A stretch of 64,000 nt of DNA from Vibrio sp. SS-MA-C1-2 (GTDB lineage: Bacteria > Pseudomonadota > Gammaproteobacteria > Enterobacterales > Vibrionaceae): positions 124,001-188,000 of the forward strand of contig NZ_CP090980.1 of assembly GCF_021513135.1 (NCBI RefSeq). The letters are read 5' to 3'. Positions 10,117 through 19,637 of the stretch are shown piece after piece. Position 1 is the stretch's first letter; each line of letters begins with the position of its first letter. A program made the position numbers and the translations under genes. The notes below the pieces were generated by a model. That model was given only the letters and a program-made list of their open reading frames with translations, ran no database searches and was not told the origin of the DNA.

Positions 10117-10392
10117 TTATTTAAAGATTTCACCATTGTTTTGATCGATAAACAATTTCGCTTTATTTAACATCAACTCATTGGCCATCTCTTTCGAAGA
10201 TAAAAGATCAGAACGAATAAACTTATGGACTTTTAATTCTCCATCAACCTCTTTTGTAATTCGGCCTGCTATACGATATTGGCCAGAATCAGGCTGAGCT
10301 TCCTGATAAATTAGAAAATTGTTATATTCAATAGGCTCTATTTGAGATTTATTATTCTCTTTTTGTCCAAATAATTTGCGCCAAAAACTCAT
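10117..10392 (-). CDS. HlyU-family small protein
   Basis: This 91-residue cytoplasmic protein shows the pattern of the family labelled 'transcriptional activator HlyU' (PF10115): MSFWRKLFG start, YNNFLIYQEAQPDSGQYRIAG, ITKEVDGELKVHKFIRSD and an ending with ELMLNKAKLFIDQ. It must not be confused with the ArsR-type HlyU that controls hemolysin in V. cholerae; here there is no helix-turn-helix. TAGGAG lies just upstream of the ATG. It appears to be a single gene, with a frameshifted barrel gene behind it. Function in this family is poorly defined. Confidence 0.75.
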   Translation of the reverse strand: MSFWRKLFGQKENNKSQIEPIEYNNFLIYQEAQPDSGQYRIAGRITKEVDGELKVHKFIRSDLLSSKEMANELMLNKAKLFIDQNNGEIFK

Positions 10393-10504
10393 TTTTTCTC
10401 CTAAATTTAATGTACTTGATTGTCCTTATCATATTCGAATTATCTTTACAAAAACAATACCTTTTCATTAATTAGCTTTTATTTTGGTTTCTTAAGCATG
10501 ATAT

Positions 10505-11706
10505 TTAGAATCCAGTGCCTAATTTAATATATAACGCATTGTCGTCTTCACTGACAGCAAAATCTAACCCCAAATGTAGACCATAACGTCTAGCCATCAA
10601 GTATCGAAAACCAGTACCCGCTGCATAATGGTTATTCTTGGAGAATAGATCATCAAAATCTTGGGTTGCAGAACCTAACCCCCAAATACAGAAACGACCC
10701 AACGATTGGTTATTTTCCACATAACTTGTCCTTCAATTGATGATGTATTCTGGTTTTGATAATGGTTTTTTGGAATACCACGTAGATTAATATCAGGATA
10801 GGTCGGTGGTGGTAGCAGCTGATTAGCGTCGATGACTGACGCTAATTGACCTTTGATACCAAAGATCCAATTTTTATTTTCTAGAGGTGAAAAATAATTT
10901 ATTGTGGTTAAGTTTAAGAGATCAAACGTATAATCACTACCAAAACCTGAACGATAAAATTTGTATTCAAGTGTATAGTCTGCTCCCGCTGTTGGGTATA
11001 AATAAGAATTTAACGTATCATACTCAATGAAAAGCCCGAGTGCCGATAAGTTGGGGGAGTAATTATCATAATTATACTGTAATGCTATCTCTTCCCAATA
11101 AGCGGCATTATCTTCAATAGTTAACTGTGAATGATAATACTCTTGAGAAAAACCAATAAATAGTGGGCTATCGAGTACTCTGAACTGCAATAACTGATTA
11201 ACCTTCCACTCTTTATTTCCCAACTTCAATTTATCATTTGGTAAGGTATCACTGTTAATAAAGGGATAAAAGGACATGTGAGTATCGCCATATTTACCAT
11301 TAACAGTGTAACGAATATGGTCGCGATGCCAAGTTCGACGATGACCAGCTTGTACCGCCCAAGTTCCATTATTTGTACCATAAGCACCAATTAAAGAAAG
11401 AGCTGGAGTTAGGAGGTGTGCTCCACCACCAAGTTTAGATTCCGCTAATTTTTGGCGTTTATTTTTTTGAGCATCTGACTCATGTAAAAATAACCCTAAC
11501 ATTCCCCCACCAAAGCCCGTTGCGGGTTCAGTTAAAATGATGGGGATCGGGAGAAATCCATATGCATTTTCAGCAAGGTACTCACCAATATCAAACTGCT
11601 TATCAATAGAATCTGTAAAAGAATTAGCAGAAGATAATATTGGGGTAAGCATCAAAATTGAAATAAGAATGGAATGCAACAGAGAGTGTTCGTGTCTATT
11701 TTGCAT
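10505..11706 (-). pseudogene. Outer-membrane beta-barrel protein (BamA/TamA-like), frameshifted
   Basis: Two overlapping minus-strand frames together make one barrel protein of about 400 residues. The first has a signal peptide (HSILISILMLTPILSSANS), then ATGFGGGMLGLF and many alternating beta strands; it stops soon after NRWVVSVFGG. The next frame continues with GLGSATQDFDD and ends in a C-terminal Phe (YIKLGTGF), the usual outer-membrane signature. The break falls at a run of five G (C on the plus strand, 10679-10683): one extra G restores the frame. It resembles surface-antigen D15/BamA-fold proteins without POTRA domains. I prefer the start at 11706 (TAAGG upstream) over 11739. Either a true pseudogene or a sequence error. 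Confidence 0.75.
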
Positions 11707-11954
11707 ACATTGATACCTTACATTAATAAAAATTTTCATTGTTTTTATTAACTATACTCTATTTTTCAACAATATCTTGAGTTCAGGCTAGTGTGAGATA
11801 CTTCAAGTAATCTTTAGATAAATATTCTTTCTCTTGGAATTGCTAGCTTGTAGACTTGGCTCGTTCACACCCATTATTTTAGGGATAAGTAGTCAGCAAC
11901 TTAGCTTATTTTGATGTAAAATAGAGAGTAAATTCAATATATAGTGAAGAAAAA

Positions 11955-12950
11955 ATGAACGCAGCACAAAAATCAACCTACCAAGAATTTTATCAACTTT
12001 GTAATGATATTATTAACGAACTCAAAGTTGAGGATTCTGAAACACTTGATGATCTGGAGATAGATCTCAATACAATATTGAATCAAATTGCTTTAAATAA
12101 CAATTCTGATTTTTACACACAATTAATGCAAGATATTGATGATCAAGATGATGCAGATCTGATTACTCAGTTTTTATTTGACCAAGCACCGGTTACAACA
12201 GTTCCAACAACGGGAATTGATGCAACAACTCTTTATATCCCTATCCTATTAGCTGAACCCACTGCCCCCTTAAATCTTAGTCAGGGTGATTGTAATCAGT
12301 TAATTGAAATTTTTTCTCAACATGGATTGTCAGATCAACAAAGTCAATTTTCAATTAATCCACAATTATTAACATTGGCTCAAGTATCAACTAACCCGTT
12401 AGTCCATCGAATTAACGCGGTAAATCGTATTAATGCGGATGGTACAATTATTTTCAATACTGCCATTACCTCTGAAGAACTAACTGAGCTTTTCTTTTTA
12501 GAAATGGTGGTAACAAGCCCTAATTTCATTGACCTTGCCATGAGTTGGTTTGATGATAACTGGCAACTAAAAGATCATGCCGATGCAGCAATGAATGGAC
12601 TAGGAGAGCGACTAACAGACGCTTTTCCTAGTATTCAGCTTGAGTATATTGGAGATCCTGAACCGATAATTGATGCTATTACTAATGCTTTGAAGCTTAC
12701 CGCAGTTTCTGAAGTTGAATTATTCATTGCAAATAATCAAACTAATATCTCAGATTTATTAATTACTATTGAAAGCAACGAATATACCTCTGTGATACTT
12801 TCAACAAATATTAACACGAATAATTCTGATAAATTAATTATCAACATTCCGCTATTCTCTGCTAATTGTAATAATTTAGTGATAGAAGAGATACTGGCTT
12901 TTATCCAACATACTTCTTCCCAGTTAAATTTCTCTATTACTATAGAGTAA
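11955..12950 (+). CDS. Unidentified acidic protein
   Basis: A 331-residue protein I do not recognise. It is strongly acidic, rich in Asn, Thr, Ile and Leu, and has no signal peptide or membrane segment. The N-terminal 90 residues look helical (several Leu/Ile heptad-like runs, then DDQDDADL); the rest alternates short predicted strands and helices and ends FSITIE. Codon use and the long frame support a real gene. It stands alone between a barrel gene and a small minus-strand gene, so context gives no function. Confidence 0.7.
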   Translation: MNAAQKSTYQEFYQLCNDIINELKVEDSETLDDLEIDLNTILNQIALNNNSDFYTQLMQDIDDQDDADLITQFLFDQAPVTTVPTTGIDATTLYIPILLAEPTAPLNLSQGDCNQLIEIFSQHGLSDQQSQFSINPQLLTLAQVSTNPLVHRINAVNRINADGTIIFNTAITSEELTELFFLEMVVTSPNFIDLAMSWFDDNWQLKDHADAAMNGLGERLTDAFPSIQLEYIGDPEPIIDAITNALKLTAVSEVELFIANNQTNISDLLITIESNEYTSVILSTNINTNNSDKLIINIPLFSANCNNLVIEEILAFIQHTSSQLNFSITIE

Positions 12951-13063
12951 TAAAAATTTAGTTATTACCTAAAAAGAGATGCTTTCAATAGTATATCTTT
13001 TTTTATTTATATATTTATTTAAATCACAAAAACCGCATATAGTTATAGTGCGCTATGATTTAA

Positions 13064-13095
13064 AAGATAGAGCAGCTAACAAGCTGCTCTATCTT
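13064..13095. terminator. Strong hairpin terminator, convergent
   Basis: Perfect 14-bp arms (AAGATAGAGCAGCT and its complement) with a four-base loop. On the minus strand the stem is followed by TTTTAAAT, so it ends the small gene at 13099; it may also serve the plus-strand gene ending at 12950. Confidence 0.85.
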
Positions 13096-13098
13096 AAT

Positions 13099-13383
13099 CT
13101 AAACAACGGACTCTAATGCGATAACATCTTGTTCCAATGATAGAAAAGCAAATTGTACCGCTTGTTCAAATTGGATGGATTGACCAAAAACCTCAAAATA
13201 CTCTGCATTAACTTCAGTGTTAATTTTAATTTCATAAACATTTGTCGTACGATGTAACTTTACCGTAACAATAAAACCATCTGTTAACTGTAATTCCTTA
13301 TTGACTAGTTCATCATAGTATTTATAAATAACTCTTTCAGCTGAAGGGCTAAGCTCAACGTTATTTGTATTTATTTTAATCAT
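13099..13383 (-). CDS. Small protein, possible HPF/RaiA-like ribosome hibernation fold
   Basis: 94 residues. The pattern resembles short hibernation-promoting factors: MIKINTNNVELSPSAERV at the start (compare HPF 'ITG..VE.T.AL'), a charged helix, two strands (FIVTVKLHRTTNVYEIKI) and a final helix after a strand ending FEVFGQSIQFEQAVQFAFLSL. The usual basic residues that contact rRNA are few, so it would be a divergent member or a different protein of the same fold. AGGAGA precedes the ATG. It stands alone with its own terminator. The assignment is inference from secondary-structure pattern. Confidence 0.5.
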   Translation of the reverse strand: MIKINTNNVELSPSAERVIYKYYDELVNKELQLTDGFIVTVKLHRTTNVYEIKINTEVNAEYFEVFGQSIQFEQAVQFAFLSLEQDVIALESVV

Positions 13384-13641
13384 TATAAAATCTCCTAATT
13401 AAGTATGTAAATTACGCCTTAATTTTTAATAAAGCTACTTTTTTTATTATTGAAAATTGAAATTTAACATCTACAAATATGGAGGTATCTAATAATGAAA
13501 TTTCATATTTAATTTATAAACAAACACTGGAGCATAAATAATATTTATATTAACTAGTTATCAAACCTAAGTTATGAAAGTAGACACAATTTGTCATTAA
13601 TATGATAATATATTTCATCCATATAATGCATAGGGTTTAAA

Positions 13642-16152
13642 GTGGCTAATAAGTATTTATCAAAACAAGCAATTCGTTATTACTTTTTATTACTAATAAT
13701 GGTGATAGTGACAGGTATTTCAATCAATTATAGTTCTAAACACTTTAAGATAGACGCGGATTTAAATCACTTAGTTAAACAGGATGCTCCTTGGCGAAGT
13801 AATCTAGACCACATTAGTGATACATTCAGTAAAACAAATAATAGTTTGATCGTTGTTGTAAATGGTGACAACTTAAAAGATGTTGAGACTAACGTTAAAG
13901 CTTTAACCGATAAATTTAATCAAGACCCACTTTTTTCAAACATTTATGTACCGACACAACTCGCTTGGTTTAAACAGAATGGTTTATGGTTTCTGCCTCA
14001 AGATAGATTCAACCAGTTTTCGTCAAACTTATCACAACAATTGCCGTCTTTATTGCCTTTAGTCAATGCCCCTGAGCAAGCGCAACAACCCCTTTATTAT
14101 GGTACTTTAATATCCGCTTTACAAAGTCAAGACCAGCAGCACCTTACAAACGCATTAACGCCACTGCATACTATACTGACAAACAATCAAACATATCCTT
14201 GGTTACAATCTTTAATCCCATCACCAAAAGGGCCTTTTTATCAAACTATAGGGCTATCCGCGCATCCACAATTGGATCAAAAACAGCCAAACAAAGTGAT
14301 TATGGAGAGAGTCAAGTCAATCATCAACCAAGTCAGTAATGATAACGTCACTGTCAAAGTCACAGGACAAACCGCATTAGATTACGATGAAATCCATGCC
14401 GCAAATCAGAGTGTTACTCTAGCTGGAACCGTCTCATTAATTGGTCTAATTCTCGTATTAGGTTTTGGTATCCGCTCATTACGAATTATTCTCGCCAGTT
14501 ATGCCGCTGTTTTATTTGGTCTATCTTGGACAATTGCCGCGGGTTTACTGCTAGTTGGCTCTTATAATACGATCTCTATCGTCTTCTTGGTGATGTTTAT
14601 CGGTTTAAGTGTCGATTTTGCCATTCATTTCTGTTTACGCATAAAAGAAGAGCGCGAAAAAAGCGAGGATAGCAAACTTTGCTTAACCAAAGCGATTAAA
14701 GGTTCTTTCACGCCACTATCTCTCTGCGCCCTGACTTCTGCAATCGGATTTTTAGGCTTTTATCCAACCGATTACACCGGTTTAGCTGAATTAGGTATCA
14801 TCTCTGCAGCCGGGATGTTAATGGGATTAATCGCCACCTTTGTCGTGATACCTACTTTTTTCTTCTTTTTTGGCTACCCTCGAAGAAAAACAGTTAAAGT
14901 TGATCATCATTTTGATGATTTAAATTTTTGGTTGCCAAATCACTATAAAACAGTCATTGCATTGACAGTAATCGTTGGAATTGTGATGGGATTTGGCGCA
15001 TCTCATTTACGCTTTGATTTCTCGACGTTAGTGCTTAAATCAAAGACATCTGAATCAGTACAAACACTAGAAGAGTTACAACAACAGGGATTAGGATCAA
15101 GTTATCAAATGATGATGCTTGCCAATTCTGATCAACAAGCAGAAAAATGGAAGATTGAGCTACAATCAAAGCCAGAGGTGAGTAAAGTTCTTGCTATTGA
15201 TTCATTTATTCCAAAAAATATGGAACCGCGAAAGCAACAGTTATTATCGACCTTAAGCAACGCCCAACCAAATATCGCAAACCCAAGCACCGTACAACAA
15301 TTTGAGGTCGCACTAAATACCTATCTTTCAACGTCTGTAAGTACAGCTGAAAATAAGAAAATGGCAGAAGAGATACTACATTGGTTGCACCAAACACCTC
15401 AAGAACAAATCAATGAGAAAATAAACCACCAACTATTATTGCCGTTGTCGAATTTGCAACAATCCTTACAAGGGATCAGTCACGTTAAAGCATTAACTAA
15501 AACCGATCTCCCTAATGCAATATCAAGTCGTTATTTAAGTGGTGATAATCAACTGTTAATTGCCTACCCGGCTGGTGATATGCACGATGTCAATCAACTC
15601 GACCAATTTATCACCGCAGTACAAAGTGTTGCCCCAAATGCAACCGGACGTGCAGTAGCAGAACAAGAAGTTGGGAAAATTGTCATTTCAGCATTTTACC
15701 AAGCCACAACTTATTCATTAAGTTTAATCTTTCTTATTTTGCTTTTCGCCCTGCCTTATAAACGGGATGCATTTTTAGCTTTTATTCCACTAACATTAAC
15801 CGTTATTTCAACGATGGCTATCGCTTATTGGACAGGTCAATCTTTAAATATGGCGAATATCATTGTCATTCCACTGATCTTTGGTTTAGGGGTGGATAAT
15901 GGAATTCATATTGTAGAACGATTTAGAGCAGAAGGAAGCGCGAGGGCTTTTTATCGTTCATCAACACCGAGAGCGGCAATCTTAAGTTCGTTGACGACAA
16001 TGGCAACCTTTGGTGCATTGATGTTAGCAGATCACCAAGGAATGTACTCAATTGGCTTCTTATTAACCATTGCTATTACTTTATTGCTGTTTTATAGCTT
16101 AACGGTTCTCCCTGCTTTACTATTTAGTGCGAAAAAATATTCGTCCAAATAA
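13642..16152 (+). CDS. RND superfamily exporter, MMPL/HAE3 type
   Basis: An 836-residue membrane protein with the duplicated MMPL layout: one membrane helix, a periplasmic loop of about 220 residues, five or six helices (about 255-410), a second loop and a second helix bundle (about 690-835). Both halves contain the RND-type segment, VMFIGLSVDFAIHF in the first and LIFGLGVDNGIHIVERF in the second, with the conserved Asp. Relatives move hopanoids, sterols, lipids or unknown hydrophobic compounds using proton flow. A GTG start at 13642 follows TAGGG. No partner gene is adjacent, so the substrate is unknown. Confidence 0.85.
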   Translation: MANKYLSKQAIRYYFLLLIMVIVTGISINYSSKHFKIDADLNHLVKQDAPWRSNLDHISDTFSKTNNSLIVVVNGDNLKDVETNVKALTDKFNQDPLFSNIYVPTQLAWFKQNGLWFLPQDRFNQFSSNLSQQLPSLLPLVNAPEQAQQPLYYGTLISALQSQDQQHLTNALTPLHTILTNNQTYPWLQSLIPSPKGPFYQTIGLSAHPQLDQKQPNKVIMERVKSIINQVSNDNVTVKVTGQTALDYDEIHAANQSVTLAGTVSLIGLILVLGFGIRSLRIILASYAAVLFGLSWTIAAGLLLVGSYNTISIVFLVMFIGLSVDFAIHFCLRIKEEREKSEDSKLCLTKAIKGSFTPLSLCALTSAIGFLGFYPTDYTGLAELGIISAAGMLMGLIATFVVIPTFFFFFGYPRRKTVKVDHHFDDLNFWLPNHYKTVIALTVIVGIVMGFGASHLRFDFSTLVLKSKTSESVQTLEELQQQGLGSSYQMMMLANSDQQAEKWKIELQSKPEVSKVLAIDSFIPKNMEPRKQQLLSTLSNAQPNIANPSTVQQFEVALNTYLSTSVSTAENKKMAEEILHWLHQTPQEQINEKINHQLLLPLSNLQQSLQGISHVKALTKTDLPNAISSRYLSGDNQLLIAYPAGDMHDVNQLDQFITAVQSVAPNATGRAVAEQEVGKIVISAFYQATTYSLSLIFLILLFALPYKRDAFLAFIPLTLTVISTMAIAYWTGQSLNMANIIVIPLIFGLGVDNGIHIVERFRAEGSARAFYRSSTPRAAILSSLTTMATFGALMLADHQGMYSIGFLLTIAITLLLFYSLTVLPALLFSAKKYSSK

Positions 16153-16182
16153 GATTTCCGCTATTAAATACAGGAAAATAAA

Positions 16183-16250
16183 AAGCCAGTGATTAACTTT
16201 ACTACCCAAGTAGAGCAGTAGCAAAGTCAATCACTGGCTTAATATTTTTT
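16183..16250. terminator. Bidirectional terminator between convergent genes
   Basis: A long stem (AAGCCAGTGATT paired with AATCACTGGCTT, extended by ACTTT/AAAGT) separates the MMPL gene and the DUF1456 gene. T-rich tails follow on both strands (ATATTTTTT on plus, TTTTATTTTCC on minus). Confidence 0.85.
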
Positions 16251-16263
16251 ATTCGATTTTAAA

Positions 16264-16746
16264 TTAACCTTCAAAGCCTTCTTTATCTTCAGGGCGTAAT
16301 TGACGTTGAACACCCGATAAAAAGTTACGTAGGATCTGGTCTTTACACTCTCTGAAATGCTTATTGTCTGGCTTGCGGAAAAAAGCACTCAGCTCATGTT
16401 TACCAAAGCGGAAGTCTACACCTTCTAAAACTTCAATAATATCATCTGCCTTCATGTTTAATGCAATACGTAATTTCATGAAAATCATATTGTTGGTTAA
16501 ACGTTTCTCAGGCTCAGGTTGCTCACCTTCACGTTTACCACGTTTTGTATTAATAAGACCATTTAGAAATATTGCCAGATCAACATCTCTCATTTTGCAA
16601 AAATCTGGATCATCATCTCTTTTAAGCCAATTAATCACCTGTTCGCGAGTCACTTCAACATCTGCCGCAGCAAAGATTTCAACCATAGTTGCATCTCTAA
16701 AATCAAAGGTATAGCGAATTCGGCGTAAAATATCATTATTAGTCAA
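16264..16746 (-). CDS. yehS: DUF1456 family protein YehS
   Basis: 160 residues with the two internal repeats of the DUF1456/YehS family: NNDILRRIRYTFDF...VINWLKRDDDPDF and NNMIFMKLRIALNM...LSAFFRKPDNKHFRECKDQ. I place the start at a TTG codon at 16746, because AGGA lies 8 bases upstream and E. coli YehS starts in the same place; the frame to an ATG at 16815 adds 23 residues with no family match. Function is unknown. It converges with the MMPL gene and shares a terminator. Confidence 0.88.
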   Translation of the reverse strand: MTNNDILRRIRYTFDFRDATMVEIFAAADVEVTREQVINWLKRDDDPDFCKMRDVDLAIFLNGLINTKRGKREGEQPEPEKRLTNNMIFMKLRIALNMKADDIIEVLEGVDFRFGKHELSAFFRKPDNKHFRECKDQILRNFLSGVQRQLRPEDKEGFEG

Positions 16747-16870
16747 AATAGAAGTCCTAAAAGTTAAGGGGGATGAAACATTAAATACAAAAATTTTAAG
16801 GCAAGACTGTAACACAGCTGATACTCCTTACCTATTTTTTTAATGATCTAGAAGTTAATTACATAACAAT

Positions 16871-16901
16871 AATACAAATGATAGTAATTATCATTTGTAT
16901 T
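16871..16901 (+). promoter_or_regulatory. Fur operator of hutA
   Basis: A perfect inverted repeat: arms AATACAAATGATA and TATCATTTGTATT with a five-base centre (GTAAT). It contains the ATGATA...TATCAT core of the Fur box and lies 50 bases upstream of the hutA start. Iron repression through Fur is expected for heme receptors. Confidence 0.85.
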
Positions 16902-16950
16902 TGATAGTATTTAGTTGAATTAATTAATAGGGATTATTAAGGTAAAAATT

Positions 16951-19107
16951 ATGCTTTTTCAACAAACATTTAAAAAAACACTTTTAACCACATCAATACT
17001 TCTCACACTTCCAGCATTTGCCAACACTAACTCAGGTATCTCCTACTTTGATGAAGTTGTCGTATCCGCAACAAAAACGGAGCAAAGTAAAAAAGATGTT
17101 TCAAGCAGCATTGAAACTATCTCTGCCAGTGATCTTGATGAAACAATGTCCAGCGATCTTAAAGAAGCTTTAAAATATACTCCCGGAGTCGATGCTGAGG
17201 GAACAGGAAGATTTGGTATTTCAGGCTTTAACATACGAGGTATGGACGCTGATCAAGTCAAAATGATGATCGACGGAGTACAGCAACCAACACCTTACAA
17301 CCCAGGCTCCAATGAACAGCGTCAATATCCTAATGCCATTGAAATCGATACATTGCAAGCCATAGAGATCAATAAAGGTCCCTCCTCCACACTATATGGC
17401 TCTGACGCAATGGCGGGGGCAGTTGTTTTAAGAACTAAAAATCCAAGTGACTTGTTAAAAACAGACGGCGATGAACAACGCTTTGGGTTTAAGTCAGGTT
17501 ATACCTCTGCGGATGAAACCTTTAAAACCACACTCCACTGGGCTGCACGAAAAGATAAAGTCGAAACACTTTTAATGGCAACCTATGCAGAAGGAGGTGA
17601 AACCAAAACTTACGACTCTGAATCTAGGGTTGAAGGTTCTGAACGCGGTGCTGCTAACCCTGCAGATAAGAAATTAGGCAATTTATTAGGTAAAACTATT
17701 TACCATATCAATGATCAACAAAATGTCGGTCTAACCGTTGAGTACTATGATTCTAAATATAATGAAGAGGAGCTCAATTACAACGGTTATGAAATCATGC
17801 CTGGGTTTGTCTATACCGATAATTACAATAAAGATCATACTCAACGTTTACGAGTCGGTGTCGAACACGAAATTAATACCGACATGGTAATCGCAGATAC
17901 CTTAGATTGGTCTTTGAACTACCAAGAGAACAAAGTCACTAATAAAAATTACGACACCACTGATTTCAACGGTAGACGTCTTCGTGAACGTAAAGCCAAT
18001 GATACAGCGATCCAATTTGATGGTCAGCTAACAAAAATTATCGATGCAGATAATAGTTCACATGAAATTACTTATGGCGTGAATTATTCGCACAATGATT
18101 TTGATCTCTCTAATACTGATTACAAATTTGATTTAGGTACGGTGACGCCAGGAAGTACAGGCATGCCCGATGCCACGATGCAGCAATGGGGGATATTTGT
18201 TCAAGACCAAGCATTTTTATTGGAAGAACGATTGGTGGTTACCACAGGACTTCGCTATGATTATTTTGTCGCCGACCCATCAACAGATGAAGGATACACT
18301 CGCTCTTTTGACAAGAACCAAGATGATTCATTTACAGGTAGATTAGGTACAGTTTATCACTTCAATGATAACCTATCTCTTTATGGTCAAATTAGCCAAG
18401 GTTTTAAAGCACCGACCGTTTATGACCTCTATTACTACTATGATCAAGGCGCGATTATTGAAGCTAATCCAGATTTAAAAGCGGAACGAAGCATCTCTTA
18501 TGAAACAGGCCTTAGAGGTGGTTTTGAAGCGATTAATTTTGAACTTTCTGCATACTACAATCATTATAAAGATTTTATTAATGATCGAGCAACAGGTGAA
18601 AATGTGGATGGTAAAGATGTTTACGAACGAGTTAATCTAGATAATGTCGAAATATACGGTGCTGAATTCAGTTCAACTCTCTACTTAGATACTGCATTTA
18701 ATGCACCGGAAGGTATGTACTCACGGTTCACAATCGCCTATACCGATGGAGAAGATAAAAAAACCGGTGATACTTTAGATTCCATTGCTCCATTAACCAG
18801 TGTCTTAGGCTTGGGTATTGATCGTGATAATTACGGCGCAATGACCAACATTAAAATGGTTGATGCAAAAACCGATTGGCAAGAAGCAGATAACTGGAAT
18901 ACCGCTGGATATACGGTAGTCGACCTTACGGCTTATTATATCCCAGCTGAAGATTTAATCCTTAGAGCTGGCATATTTAATCTATTTGACAGAGAGTATT
19001 CGCTCTACAGTGATATTTCAGGAAAAACCTCTTCAACGAGAAATAATCCGCAGTTTTACAGCCAGCCAGGACGTAATTGGAGTGTCAATATTGAGTATTC
19101 ATTCTAA
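16951..19107 (+). CDS. hutA: TonB-dependent heme/hemoglobin receptor
   Basis: A 718-residue outer-membrane receptor. It has a signal peptide (to about residue 24), a TonB box region (FDEVVVSATK), a plug domain (FNIRGMDADQVKMMIDGV; INKGPSSTLYGSDAMAGAV) and a 22-strand barrel ending in Phe (WSVNIEYSF). The heme-receptor signature is present as FKAP (near residue 485) and NPDL (near 505), corresponding to the FRAP/NPNL boxes that flank the heme-contact His region. HutA takes heme from the surface using energy from the TonB-ExbB-ExbD system encoded 5 kb further on. A Fur box lies upstream and a strong terminator follows, so it is a single iron-regulated unit. Confidence 0.93.
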   Translation: MLFQQTFKKTLLTTSILLTLPAFANTNSGISYFDEVVVSATKTEQSKKDVSSSIETISASDLDETMSSDLKEALKYTPGVDAEGTGRFGISGFNIRGMDADQVKMMIDGVQQPTPYNPGSNEQRQYPNAIEIDTLQAIEINKGPSSTLYGSDAMAGAVVLRTKNPSDLLKTDGDEQRFGFKSGYTSADETFKTTLHWAARKDKVETLLMATYAEGGETKTYDSESRVEGSERGAANPADKKLGNLLGKTIYHINDQQNVGLTVEYYDSKYNEEELNYNGYEIMPGFVYTDNYNKDHTQRLRVGVEHEINTDMVIADTLDWSLNYQENKVTNKNYDTTDFNGRRLRERKANDTAIQFDGQLTKIIDADNSSHEITYGVNYSHNDFDLSNTDYKFDLGTVTPGSTGMPDATMQQWGIFVQDQAFLLEERLVVTTGLRYDYFVADPSTDEGYTRSFDKNQDDSFTGRLGTVYHFNDNLSLYGQISQGFKAPTVYDLYYYYDQGAIIEANPDLKAERSISYETGLRGGFEAINFELSAYYNHYKDFINDRATGENVDGKDVYERVNLDNVEIYGAEFSSTLYLDTAFNAPEGMYSRFTIAYTDGEDKKTGDTLDSIAPLTSVLGLGIDRDNYGAMTNIKMVDAKTDWQEADNWNTAGYTVVDLTAYYIPAEDLILRAGIFNLFDREYSLYSDISGKTSSTRNNPQFYSQPGRNWSVNIEYSF

Positions 19108-19141
19108 ATATTCTCATCATTAAATTTTGATTGAACGTAAG

Positions 19142-19181
19142 CCTTATCTCACTTATTTGTTAAGTAGATAAGGTTTTTTTT
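19142..19181 (+). terminator. Terminator of hutA
   Basis: Arms CCTTATCT and AGATAAGG, with inner ACTTA/TAAGT pairing, followed by TTTTTTTT; begins 35 bases after the hutA stop. Confidence 0.92.
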
Positions 19182-19288
19182 GTATCGAGAAATATATAAA
19201 AGCTGTGAACTAGCCCCATTTTATTCGATGAGAAATTTAAGATAGTTATAGTATGATGAATAAGAAATGTAAGAAAAGGAATGTCTAC

Positions 19289-19540
19289 ATGAATGAATTT
19301 ATCGTTTTGAATATCCTTTATCACTCGGAATCAGGAATGCAATACCTTGATGATATTGTTGATGAAACAAGGCTAGTTTTAAATAAAAATGAAATAAAAC
19401 AAGCAATAAGACAATTAAAAAGAAAAAAATGTGTCTCTTATCAACAAAAGATTGTTAAATTAACAGAGATTGGTCTTGAACAATGCGAACTTAATATACA
19501 AAATAATATACAAGCTAGAGACGAGTTAATAAAAATTTAA
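19289..19540 (+). CDS. Small hypothetical protein, possible winged helix
   Basis: 83 residues from an ATG at 19289 with AAGGAA seven bases upstream; an upstream in-frame ATG (19253) lacks a ribosome site. Sequence such as NEFIVLNILYH...NKNEIKQAIRQLKRKKCVSYQQKIVKLTEIG has the helix-helix-wing look of a small DNA-binding winged-helix protein, with many Lys. I do not recognise a family. It sits between hutA and the convergent NAD(P)-binding gene. Confidence 0.55.
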   Translation: MNEFIVLNILYHSESGMQYLDDIVDETRLVLNKNEIKQAIRQLKRKKCVSYQQKIVKLTEIGLEQCELNIQNNIQARDELIKI

Positions 19541-19552
19541 TCCTTACCATTT

Positions 19553-19606
19553 AAAGTTGCTGATATACTCGCCATACCATTAACAACGAATATTCTCAGC
19601 AACTTT
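19553..19606. terminator. Long-loop hairpin between convergent genes
   Basis: Perfect 11-bp arms (AAAGTTGCTGA and TCAGCAACTTT) around a 32-base loop, between the small plus-strand gene and the minus-strand reductase-like gene. No strong T run follows on either strand, so its role as terminator is only likely. Confidence 0.45.
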
Positions 19607-19637
19607 ATCTTTCATTTCTCTCAATAAAGCCAAAAAG

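Noticed and set aside
9879-10124. 81-codon plus-strand frame in the gap upstream of pntA
   Set aside because: No ribosome site, no domain, composition as in AT-rich non-coding sequence.
10117-10392. Naming this gene hlyU
   Set aside because: The family label is shared with, but the protein differs from, the ArsR-type HlyU regulator of Vibrio; no helix-turn-helix is visible.
11790-11900. Possible very degraded copy of the repeat element (TTGCTAGCTTG, CTCGTTCACACCCATTATTTTAG)
   Set aside because: Only scattered blocks match and the ends are missing; too weak to call.
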